From contig DHRX01000115.1 of NCBI GenBank assembly GCA_002408345.1, positions 3,256-10,089 of the forward strand: a stretch of DNA of 6,834 nucleotides, read 5' to 3'. Positions 1-6,834 of this stretch are shown in pieces (the first letter of the stretch is position 1; every line of letters starts with the position of its first letter). Origin of the DNA: Firmicutes bacterium UBA5301 (GTDB lineage: Bacteria; Bacillota; UBA5301). A program made the position numbers and the translations under genes. Under the pieces are notes generated by a model. The model saw only the letters and a program-made list of their open reading frames with translations. It did not search any database and had not been told where the DNA came from.

Positions 1-1
1 G

Positions 2-21
2 AGACAGAAAGGAGTTTGTCT
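2..21 (+). promoter_or_regulatory. groEL ribosome-binding site in a small hairpin loop
   Basis: AAGGAG at 9-14 is a strong Shine-Dalgarno site, nine bases before the groEL ATG at 24. It lies in the loop of a possible five-pair hairpin, AGACA (2-6) with TGTCT (17-21). The stem is short and may be chance. The site itself is clear and fixes the groEL start. The left edge of the window cuts off anything further upstream, including the expected groES and any CIRCE operator. Confidence 0.6.
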
Positions 22-23
22 AA

Positions 24-1643
<1,620 letters not shown>

Positions 1644-1671
1644 GGCTGATTAGTTAAATAATTAAAGTCTT

Positions 1672-1707
1672 GGGGAAGGTTGAGTAAAGGCCTTCCCCTT
1701 TTCTTTT
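1672..1707 (+). terminator. Intrinsic terminator of groEL
   Basis: GGGGAAGG at 1672-1679 pairs perfectly with CCTTCCCC at 1691-1698 across an 11-base loop, followed by a T-rich tract (TTTTCTTTT, 1699-1707). It sits 28 bases after the groEL stop. All pairs are Watson-Crick. This should separate the chaperonin operon from the hpt-guaA unit. Confidence 0.9.
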
Positions 1708-1716
1708 CCCGTAATT

Positions 1717-1725
1717 TGTGATAAT
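1717..1725 (+). promoter_or_regulatory. Candidate extended -10 promoter for hpt-guaA
   Basis: TGT-GATAAT is an extended -10 element (TGn plus five of six matches to TATAAT), ten bases after the groEL terminator's T tract. No good -35 hexamer is present at 16-18 bases, which extended -10 promoters can tolerate. Transcription would start near 1732, giving a leader of about 48 bases to the preferred hpt start at 1780 but only about 15 to the alternative ATG at 1747. This is an inference from motif match alone. Confidence 0.4.
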
Positions 1726-1763
1726 ATCCGACATATATAAGCAGGAATGGAAAAGACTAAACT

Positions 1764-1774
1764 GGGAAGGGTGA
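1764..1774 (+). promoter_or_regulatory. hpt ribosome-binding site (decides the start)
   Basis: GGGAAGGGTGA resembles the anti-anti-SD AAGGAGGTGA with one base missing. It ends five bases before GTG 1780. The upstream ATG at 1747 has only AGGA directly abutting it with no spacer, and GTG 1771 lies inside the site itself. This favours GTG 1780, or possibly TTG 1777, as the true start. Confidence 0.6.
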
Positions 1775-1779
1775 ACTTG

Positions 1780-2325
1780 GTGGATAATTTGCGTCTCGAT
1801 ATGGCTGAAATATTATTTGAAGAAGACCAAATTCAGGAACGGGTCCGGGAATTGGGTCAACAAATTACAGAGGATTACGCCGAGGGCAACCTTTTGGTTG
1901 TTGGCATCCTCAAAGGGGCTATTATCTTCTTGGCCGACCTTTTGCGTAGTATTGATTTAAAATGCCGGTTGGACTTCATGGCTGTATCTAGTTATGGTGA
2001 TGCGGTACAATCTACAGGGGTAGTTCGGATTTTGAAGGATTTAGAACAGAGCGTTGAGGGTAAGGACATTTTGATTGTTGAGGATATTGTTGATTCTGGT
2101 CTGACCCTTAATTATTTGGTTCAAAACTTACAATCCCGTCGACCGACCTCTTTAAAAGTGGCTACGTTTTTAGATAAACCGGAACGGCGGAAAGTTGATG
2201 TTAAAGTGGATTACCTTGGTTTTACCATCCCTGACCGCTTTGTCGTTGGTTATGGGTTGGATTATGCTGAAAAATACCGTAATTTACCATACATTGGAGT
2301 CTTAAAACCGGAGTTGGTGAAATAA
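1780..2325 (+). CDS. hpt: Hypoxanthine(-guanine) phosphoribosyltransferase
   Basis: Cytosolic salvage enzyme that joins PRPP to hypoxanthine or guanine to give IMP or GMP. The reading frame is open from ATG 1747 (192 residues). GTG 1780 is preferred because it has a spaced Shine-Dalgarno site and gives 181 residues, the usual bacterial Hpt length (about 180), starting just before the conserved AEILF-EE-IQ helix. Counting from GTG 1780, visible motifs are GILKGA at 42-47 (PRPP pyrophosphate-binding loop), the flexible-loop SSYGD at 70-74, the type I PRPP motif [10 protein letters not shown] at 100-109, and the purine-binding C-terminal part with [16 protein letters not shown] and IGVLKP near the end. 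The stop codon overlaps the guaA start by one base (TAATG), so the two are almost certainly co-transcribed and translationally coupled. In several clostridia guaB occupies the position that hpt takes here. Xanthine use cannot be excluded from sequence. Confidence 0.96.
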   Translation: MDNLRLDMAEILFEEDQIQERVRELGQQITEDYAEGNLLVVGILKGAIIFLADLLRSIDLKCRLDFMAVSSYGDAVQSTGVVRILKDLEQSVEGKDILIVEDIVDSGLTLNYLVQNLQSRRPTSLKVATFLDKPERRKVDVKVDYLGFTIPDRFVVGYGLDYAEKYRNLPYIGVLKPELVK

Positions 2326-3554
2326 TGCAGCCTCAAGAGACTATCTTAATTTTGGATTTAGGAACCCGCTATAATCAGTCAGTGGCCAGAAGGGTTCGGG
2401 CCTGTAACGTTTACTGCGAAATTGTTTCCCATAATATTAGCGCTGCTGAAGTAGAACGGCGGCAGCCCCGAGGGTTAATTCTCTGGGATCTTCCTAGCGA
2501 CTCTCCACTGTTAACGTTAGGGCTACCGGTATTAAATATTAATCCGGAAGAGCATACCCCCGAATTAATCAGTAGTTTTCTCCGGGAAACTTGTGGGTGT
2601 ACCGGCAACTGGACGATGCGCTCCTTTATTGCTGCTGCGGTCGAGGAGATTCGAGCTCAGGTCGGCAATCAAAAAGCGGTCTGTGCTTTAAGTGGTGGTA
2701 TCGATTCTTCGGTGGCCGCCGCCTTAGTTCATCGGGCGATCGGTGACCAGTTAACCTGTGTTTTTGTGGACCATGGTTTAATGCGTAAAGGTGAACCTGA
2801 GCAAGTGGAGGAAACCTTCCGCAACCAATTTCAGATGAACTTAGTTCATATTCAGGCTGAAGATCGCTTCCTGGCTAAACTTAAAGGGGTAACTGACCCG
2901 GAGCAAAAACGGAAGTTAATTGGTTCTGAGTTTATTGCCATCTTTGAAGAAGAGGCGGCTAAACTTGGCGAAATAGACTTCCTTGTCCAAGGAACTACTT
3001 ATCCTGATGTGATTGAAAGTGGCGTCGGGAAAGCTGAAGTTATTAAGTCTCACCATAATGTTGGTGGCTTACCAGAGGATATGAAGTTAAAACTTATCGA
3101 GCCGATCCGCTACCTCTTTAAAGATGAAGTACGGGTTCTGGCCCAGGAATTAGGTTTGCCTGATGAAATTGTCTGGCGGCAGCCCTTTCCAGGACCAGGG
3201 CTAGCGATACGGATTATCGGTGAGGTGACCAAAGACAAGTGTGATCTACTTCGAGAAGTAGATGCGATTATTGTTGATGAGATCAAGAAAGCCGGTCTCT
3301 ATAAGGAAATTTGGCAATCATTTGCGATTTTGACTAACCAGAAGACTGTTGGAGTTAAAGGTGAGAGCCGTACCTATTCCCCGGTAGTTGCTCTAAGAGC
3401 GGTAACTAGTAGTGATGGAATGACCGCTGATTGGGCGCGTTTACCCTACCCGGTTTTAGAACAGATCTCCCAACGAGTCTTGGCTGTTTCTGATGTAAGC
3501 CGGTTAGTTTACGATATTTCTCCGAAACCGCCAGCTACTATTGAGTGGGAATAA
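2325..3554 (+). CDS. guaA: GMP synthase with vestigial amidotransferase domain
   Basis: Final step of GMP synthesis: XMP is adenylated and then aminated to GMP. The protein has 409 residues against about 510 for typical bacterial GuaA. Residues about 102-285 form the ATP pyrophosphatase domain, with P-loop SGGIDSS at 123-129, [11 protein letters not shown] at 147-157, [12 protein letters not shown] at 222-233 and the lid motif [10 protein letters not shown] at 241-250. The C-terminal dimerisation/XMP-binding domain has [12 protein letters not shown] at 285-296 and ends in the canonical KPPATIEWE. The N-terminal class I glutamine amidotransferase is reduced to about 90 residues. It keeps [12 protein letters not shown] and [12 protein letters not shown], but SGGP has become WDLP. 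PVLGICYG is cut after PVLNI and runs straight into [13 protein letters not shown], so the nucleophilic Cys and catalytic His are gone. The frame is intact, which suggests an ammonia-dependent enzyme or a separate glutaminase partner. GGAG at 2310-2313 and the TAATG overlap support the start. Confidence 0.95.
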   Translation: MQPQETILILDLGTRYNQSVARRVRACNVYCEIVSHNISAAEVERRQPRGLILWDLPSDSPLLTLGLPVLNINPEEHTPELISSFLRETCGCTGNWTMRSFIAAAVEEIRAQVGNQKAVCALSGGIDSSVAAALVHRAIGDQLTCVFVDHGLMRKGEPEQVEETFRNQFQMNLVHIQAEDRFLAKLKGVTDPEQKRKLIGSEFIAIFEEEAAKLGEIDFLVQGTTYPDVIESGVGKAEVIKSHHNVGGLPEDMKLKLIEPIRYLFKDEVRVLAQELGLPDEIVWRQPFPGPGLAIRIIGEVTKDKCDLLREVDAIIVDEIKKAGLYKEIWQSFAILTNQKTVGVKGESRTYSPVVALRAVTSSDGMTADWARLPYPVLEQISQRVLAVSDVSRLVYDISPKPPATIEWE

Positions 3555-3614
3555 CTGTATTTAGCGGCAGGATTATTACTAAAAACAGAGAAGTACATAT
3601 TGTTCTTATAAAAA

Positions 3615-3660
3615 CTGGCAAAATTCGAGACTAAGTTTCGGGTTTTGCCAGAACCTTTTT
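3615..3660 (+). terminator. Intrinsic terminator of hpt-guaA
   Basis: CTGGCAAAA (3615-3623) pairs with TTTTGCCAG (3643-3651). The stem continues inward through two T-G pairs and CGAGAC/GTTTCG to a three-base loop (3632-3634), about 17 pairs in all. After four bases comes TTTTT at 3656-3660. The wobble pairs exist only in the plus-strand transcript, so the element was probably shaped for that RNA. It lies about 60 bases after the guaA stop. A role as an attenuator for the downstream permease is possible but less likely. Confidence 0.8.
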
Positions 3661-3776
3661 ATTGTGGGAGGTGTTTCCCGGGAACGTGGATAATTACGGC
3701 AGAAGTAATGCTGTTATTTTTAGTGCCCGGTAAGGGCGGGTGGGTTGTGAGGGATTAATATTAGGGAGGTACAAAG
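3661..3776 (+). promoter_or_regulatory. Structured G-rich leader of the purine permease
   Basis: These 116 bases contain no gene. Possible small hairpins are GGGA/TCCC (3666-3679), ATTAC/GTAAT (3693-3709) and GCCC/GGGC (3725-3737). CCGGG at 3678-3682 could instead pair with CCCGG at 3726-3730. A G-quadruplex motif follows at 3734-3753, and the permease Shine-Dalgarno GGGAGGT is at 3764-3770. A weak extended -10-like TGTTATTTT lies at 3712-3720 with no good -35. The conserved core of the purine riboswitch, often found before such permeases in Bacillota, is not visible. Regulation by this leader is inference. Confidence 0.4.
3734..3753 (+). other. Putative three-tetrad G-quadruplex motif
   Basis: Four GGG runs lie on the plus (mRNA) strand at 3734-3736, 3738-3740, 3742-3744 and 3751-3753, separated by loops of 1 (C), 1 (T) and 6 (TTGTGA) bases. 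This satisfies the standard G3 N1-7 rule, and single-base loops are known to favour very stable parallel quadruplexes. It ends ten bases before the permease Shine-Dalgarno site. The motif is seen directly; folding in the cell is not shown. Confidence 0.6.
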
Positions 3777-5075
3777 ATGTTAGAGAAATGGTTTAAGTTG
3801 TCAGAAAACAAGACAACTGTCCGGACTGAACTACTAGCTGGCTTGACTACTTTTATGACCATGGCCTATATTATTTTTGTTAATCCGAGCATTGTATCGG
3901 CTACCGGTATGCCGGTAAACGCTGTGCTTATGGCTACTTGCTTTTCAGCAGCCTTAGCCTCTATTTTGATGGCTTTTTTAGCGAACTATCCTTTTGCTTT
4001 AGCTCCAGGTATGGGCCTCAACGCCTACTTTACCTATTCGGTTGTTCTAGGAATGGGGGTACCCTGGCAGACGGCTTTAGGTGCTGTTTTCATTTCTGGT
4101 GTCATCTTTTTACTACTAACTTTATCGAATATTCGTGAGATGATTATCGATGCCATTCCTACGGCGTTAAAATTAGCAATCAGCGCTGGTATCGGTTTGT
4201 TTATTGCTTTTATCGGTTTACAAAATGCCGGCATTATTGTGGACAACCCTGCTACCTTGGTAGGGCTCGGTGATTTGACCCAACCGGCAACAGCTTTAGC
4301 AGTCCTTGGCATCTTGATTACTACCGTCTTACTGGCTCGGAATGTTAGGGGTGCTATACTAATCGGTATTTTTGCTACCTCGATTGTCGGTTATTTTATC
4401 GGTGTTACCAAATTGCCTTCGGGAATAGTAGCTCTACCCCGGATGAGCGATTGGGCTCCGGTTTTAGGTGCTCTTGATATTAAAGGGGCTTTATCTTTGG
4501 GCTTCTTTAATATTATCTTTGCCTTCCTCTTTGTGGACTTGTTTGATACAGTAGGAACCTTAATCGGTGTTTCGGAAAGAGGTGGCTTCTTAAAGAACGG
4601 TAAATTGCCCCGAGCCAACCGGGCTTTATTGGCCGACTCACTAGGAACTATCGCCGGTTCCTTCTTTGGTACTCCAACTGTAACGACCTACGTCGAGAGC
4701 GCTAGCGGTGTCGCAGCCGGCGGACGGACCGGGTTAACTAGCTTAACTGTTGCCCTGCTATTCTTAGCGGCTTTGTTCTTTAGCCCAATTATCGGTGTAG
4801 TGCCGGCAGCAGCTACCGCACCAGCGTTAATTGTCGTTGGAGCGATGATGATTACCAGTGTTACGAAGATTAAGTGGGATGATTTTTCTGAGGCGATCCC
4901 GGCTTTTCTGGCTATTATCACTATGCCGTTGAGCTATAGTATTGCTACCGGTATTGCTGTTGGCTTTGCTCTTTATCCTTTTGTTAAACTCTTATCTGGA
5001 CGGGGTAAAGAGGTTAACTGGCTCGTATGGGTACTTTCCTTACTCTTTATCGCGCGGTTTATCTGGTTGGCATAA
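3777..5075 (+). CDS. pbuG: NCS2/AzgA-type purine permease (PbuG/AdeP-like)
   Basis: Cytoplasmic-membrane proton-coupled importer of purine bases in the AzgA-like branch of the nucleobase-ascorbate transporter family, which includes PbuG, PbuO, AdeP and GhxP. The 432 residues match the family length. Hydrophobic segments run almost continuously from about residue 20 to the C-terminus, consistent with 12-14 membrane helices. Family landmarks are LLAGLTTFMTMAYIIFVNP at 19-37, APGMGLNAYFTY at 76-87 (substrate-site helix), the FVDLFDTVGTLIGVS stretch at 252-266 and GTPTVTTYVESASG at 298-311, followed by the VAAGGRTGLTSL loop. The start is fixed by GGGAGGT at 3764-3770, six bases before the ATG. 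The nearby hpt and guaA suggest hypoxanthine or guanine as substrate, but adenine is equally compatible with the family, so the symbol is tentative. Expression may be affected by the G-rich leader. Confidence 0.93.
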   Translation: MLEKWFKLSENKTTVRTELLAGLTTFMTMAYIIFVNPSIVSATGMPVNAVLMATCFSAALASILMAFLANYPFALAPGMGLNAYFTYSVVLGMGVPWQTALGAVFISGVIFLLLTLSNIREMIIDAIPTALKLAISAGIGLFIAFIGLQNAGIIVDNPATLVGLGDLTQPATALAVLGILITTVLLARNVRGAILIGIFATSIVGYFIGVTKLPSGIVALPRMSDWAPVLGALDIKGALSLGFFNIIFAFLFVDLFDTVGTLIGVSERGGFLKNGKLPRANRALLADSLGTIAGSFFGTPTVTTYVESASGVAAGGRTGLTSLTVALLFLAALFFSPIIGVVPAAATAPALIVVGAMMITSVTKIKWDDFSEAIPAFLAIITMPLSYSIATGIAVGFALYPFVKLLSGRGKEVNWLVWVLSLLFIARFIWLA

Positions 5076-5095
5076 GTTAGTGAAATTTAAATAAA
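5067..5095 (+). promoter_or_regulatory. Weak promoter candidate for the phosphotransferase
   Basis: TTGGCA (5067-5072, five of six matches to the -35 consensus) and AATAAA (5090-5095, four of six to the -10) are 17 bases apart, overlapping the permease stop codon. Transcription would begin near 5102, immediately before the long hairpin at 5104. Motif match only; AT-rich sequence makes chance hits likely. Confidence 0.2.
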
Positions 5096-5103
5096 TGTCG
5101 TAA

Positions 5104-5153
5104 AAGCACCCGTTAAATAGCTTGTGTTTGAGCAGGTTATTTGGCGGGTGTTT
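5104..5153 (+). terminator. Long hairpin between permease and phosphotransferase, possible terminator
   Basis: AAAG-CACCCG and the bases through 5125 pair continuously with 5132-5153, about 22 pairs around a six-base loop (GTTTGA, 5126-5131). Six pairs are G-T wobbles, which would be A-C mismatches in the opposite strand, so the structure belongs to the plus-strand RNA. The tract after the stem is poor (TTT, then GACTGATTT), so termination may be partial. If the weak promoter at 5067-5095 is real, this would instead be the extreme 5' end of the next mRNA. Confidence 0.6.
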
Positions 5154-5176
5154 GACTGATTTGGAGGGGCCAAGGA

Positions 5177-6178
5177 GTGAAAGCTGGCTGGGAACGCTCG
5201 AATGAATTGATCATACCAGACGTTAATACAGTTAGAAATAGCCTAAAACCATTTTTAAAAGAGCAACGTATCAACCAAATCCAGCCCTTAAGTGGCGGGT
5301 TAAATAATTCCAATATTAAGATTACCACCAATAATGGCGAAAGTTTTGTTCTTCGAATATATAGTAAAAATGACGAAAGCATGGATATTGAAAGAACGAT
5401 ACTAAATCTGCTCAAAGACAAAGTTCCAGTACCCCAGGTTCTCTACTTTGATTCCTCTTGCGCTGCGTTTAACTACCCCTTTTTGATATTAAGTTGGGTT
5501 CACGGGGTTCAACTTTCTGAAGTTATCGCTAGGAGGAACAAAGAGGAAATATCAAGTGTGGCTGGTGCCGTAGGAGCATCTTTAGCCCAAATCCATAAAT
5601 TTAAATTTCCTGATTCAGGTTTCTTTGACGATAAGTTAAATATAAAAGAACATGTTAAACTCAATGCAGAGAAGTTCTTAAAGTATACAAAAGAAAGTCT
5701 TGTAAACGGATATACTGGCAAACATTTAGGGTTCCAAATATGCGCTAAAGTTTTGCGGTTTTCTCAAGAACATGCTTATCTGATTGATAATCTTGGAGAA
5801 CAAAACTCCTTAGTCCACAGTGATTTTAACCCCTTAAATATCTTAGTAAAAGAAAAAACTAGTGGTATAAGTATATCCGCTATATTAGATTGGGAATATG
5901 CTTTTAGTGGTTCACCTTTAATGGATATTGGCAATATGTTGCGATATGAAAATTTAACTGGTCTCGTACTGTTACATCCATTTATTTCAGGTTACCAGGA
6001 TAATGGAGGGTGCTTACCTGATAAGTGGTTACAGAAAGCTAAGTTATTAGACCTTATCGCCTTAGGCCAGTTATTAAATAAGAAAGAGTGCGGTGCAGTC
6101 AGAGTAAGAGATATAAAGAGACTAATTTTAAATATGCTGGCAGAATGGGACCTCTATGCAACCGTCGACCGCCTTTAG
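5177..6178 (+). CDS. APH/choline-kinase-fold phosphotransferase, substrate unknown
   Basis: A 333-residue protein of the aminoglycoside phosphotransferase (APH) superfamily, which transfers phosphate from ATP to a small-molecule hydroxyl. Visible features are the nucleotide-binding N-lobe with LSGGLNNSNIKI at 38-49 and FVLRIY at 57-62 (Arg60 at the usual strand position), the hinge FLILSWVHG at 102-110, the catalytic Brenner motif HSDFNPLN at 214-221, and the metal-binding DWE at 238-240 followed by SPLMDIGNMLR at 246-256. All key residues appear present, so an active enzyme is likely. The start is GTG, supported by GGAGGGG at 5163-5169 with seven bases of spacing. The gene is AT-rich (27% GC at 5641-5700, 30% at 5881-5940), with many Asn, Lys and ATA codons, unlike groEL (52% at 901-960), which suggests acquisition by transfer. 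Substrates in this superfamily range from antibiotics to homoserine, choline and thiamine; resistance cannot be claimed. The 3' end overlaps the convergent antiporter gene by four bases. Confidence 0.88.
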   Translation: MKAGWERSNELIIPDVNTVRNSLKPFLKEQRINQIQPLSGGLNNSNIKITTNNGESFVLRIYSKNDESMDIERTILNLLKDKVPVPQVLYFDSSCAAFNYPFLILSWVHGVQLSEVIARRNKEEISSVAGAVGASLAQIHKFKFPDSGFFDDKLNIKEHVKLNAEKFLKYTKESLVNGYTGKHLGFQICAKVLRFSQEHAYLIDNLGEQNSLVHSDFNPLNILVKEKTSGISISAILDWEYAFSGSPLMDIGNMLRYENLTGLVLLHPFISGYQDNGGCLPDKWLQKAKLLDLIALGQLLNKKECGAVRVRDIKRLILNMLAEWDLYATVDRL

Positions 6179-6834
6179 GAGAGGGTATCAGGAGCAAAAG
6201 AGTCTTTGTCGGCATCTAACTTTTCGAGTAAATGATTTTGGTCTTCATGTTTAACCAGAATAAATAAGGTGTCCCCACCCTGGATTGCTGTGCCCCCCCG
6301 GGGTGCAATGATTGAGTTATTGCGGACAATAGCGGTAATTAAACTATTGGCTGGGAAAGCCAGTTTCCCTAATTTACTACCGACTAGGTAAGAGTCTTCT
6401 CGAATTTCATACTCGAGTAGAGCGTAATCGGTCTTTTCAGTAGCGATTAGTTCCAGATAGTAAGATTTGGTCTGGCGCTCGCCGATTAATAACCCTAATT
6501 TATTAGCTACCCAATAGAGGGAAGAACCTTGGATCAGGGTGGATAATAGGACAACGAAGAAGACGGTATTAAAGATGAAATGGCCTACTTCCAAGCCCGC
6601 CACCGTTGGATAGGTGGCTAAAACGATGGGTACAGCCCCTTTAACCCCGCCCCAGCAGAGGAAGAGTTTCTCCTTAAGAGTAAAATCCCAGAAGACCGTG
6701 GAGAGAAAAACAGTCAGCGGCCGGGCGATGAACATCAGTAGTAGAGCAATAACTACCCCCTCTTTCCAGGAGTAAATTAACTGGGAGGGGAAGACTAACA
6801 ACCCAAGCATTAGGAAGAGCACAACGTGGACAAA
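6175..6834 (-). CDS. K+(Na+)/H+ antiporter NhaP2/CvrA type, C-terminal part
   Basis: Membrane cation/proton antiporter of the CPA1 family with a cytoplasmic regulatory domain. Only about the last 219 residues are present. The frame stays open to the right edge, so the start lies outside the window; the first in-window GTG (6820-6822) and ATG are internal codons. Membrane helices are visible in LFLMLGLLVFPSQL, VVIALLLMFIARPLTVFL, LFLCWGGVKGAVPIVLATYP and the segment around FNTVFFVVLLSTLIQGSS. GGVKGAVPIVLA is the conserved family motif, with Lys where Arg is more usual. The last 95 or so residues (ELIATEKTDYALLEYEI onward) form a TrkA_C/RCK_C domain with LVGSKLGKLAFP and PRGGTAIQGGDTLFIL, as in E. 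coli NhaP2 (CvrA). This domain is thought to sense a ligand and gate transport. A G7 run on the coding strand (6293-6299) lies within it. The family is sure; which cation it moves is not. Confidence 0.9.
   Translation of the reverse strand, partial: FVHVVLFLMLGLLVFPSQLIYSWKEGVVIALLLMFIARPLTVFLSTVFWDFTLKEKLFLCWGGVKGAVPIVLATYPTVAGLEVGHFIFNTVFFVVLLSTLIQGSSLYWVANKLGLLIGERQTKSYYLELIATEKTDYALLEYEIREDSYLVGSKLGKLAFPANSLITAIVRNNSIIAPRGGTAIQGGDTLFILVKHEDQNHLLEKLDADKDSFAPDTLS

Noticed and set aside
2325..3554. guaA as a pseudogene
   Set aside because: The frame is uninterrupted from a coupled start to the canonical KPPATIEWE end, and all pyrophosphatase and XMP-domain motifs are intact. Only the amidotransferase part is reduced.
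3661..3776. Purine (guanine/adenine) riboswitch upstream of the permease
   Set aside because: Expected from gene context, but the conserved three-way-junction core and loop sequences are not present on either side of the terminator hairpin.
4034..4921. Several minus-strand frames within the permease gene
   Set aside because: They are shadows of a codon-biased membrane protein gene; the translations show no domain and no upstream signals.
5177..6178. Calling the phosphotransferase an antibiotic-resistance gene
   Set aside because: The APH fold motifs are shared with many metabolic kinases, and nothing in the sequence or its neighbours identifies an antibiotic substrate.
6808..6822. A complete short antiporter gene starting at the in-window GTG or ATG
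   Set aside because: The frame continues open to the right edge with membrane-helix residues, and the family is about 490 residues long, so this is the 3' part of a gene cut by the window.

Overview
The window looks like a chromosomal housekeeping segment from a Gram-positive bacterium of the Bacillota, probably a clostridia-like lineage. The reasons are strong purine-rich Shine-Dalgarno sites, the use of GTG starts, a Bacillus/Clostridium-like GroEL and Hpt, and a groEL-to-guaA gene order that resembles the groES-groEL-guaB-guaA order of several clostridia. Sampled 60-base blocks of most genes run about 37-52% GC. I cannot name the genus from the sequence alone.

Layout. Bases 1-1643 hold the ribosome-binding region and complete gene for the chaperonin GroEL; groES is presumably just outside the left edge. 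A clean terminator follows, then an extended -10 promoter candidate. Next come hpt (purine phosphoribosyltransferase, best start GTG at 1780) and guaA (GMP synthase), which overlap by one base. A second terminator-like hairpin and a structured, G-rich leader precede a purine permease of the AzgA/PbuG group (3777-5075). After a long 22-pair hairpin comes an AT-rich gene for an APH/choline-kinase-fold phosphotransferase (5177-6178). It converges with, and overlaps by four bases, the 3' part of a minus-strand K+(Na+)/H+ antiporter of the NhaP2/CvrA type with an RCK_C domain, which runs off the right edge.

How the genes fit together. The permease would import hypoxanthine, guanine or adenine, Hpt would convert bases to IMP or GMP, and GuaA would make GMP from XMP. 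The middle of the window is therefore a guanine-nucleotide supply module beside the chaperonin operon. The phosphotransferase and antiporter have no evident link to it.

Most notable points. (1) GuaA is only 409 residues. Its N-terminal glutamine amidotransferase domain is reduced to a stub without the nucleophilic Cys, the catalytic His or the SGGP loop, while the ATP pyrophosphatase and C-terminal domains look intact. This suggests an ammonia-dependent enzyme or one with a separate partner. (2) The permease leader has a canonical three-tetrad G-quadruplex motif ten bases before its Shine-Dalgarno site, with competing hairpins that use the same bases and no recognisable purine riboswitch. I found no CRISPR array, tRNA, rRNA, insertion sequence or defence system.
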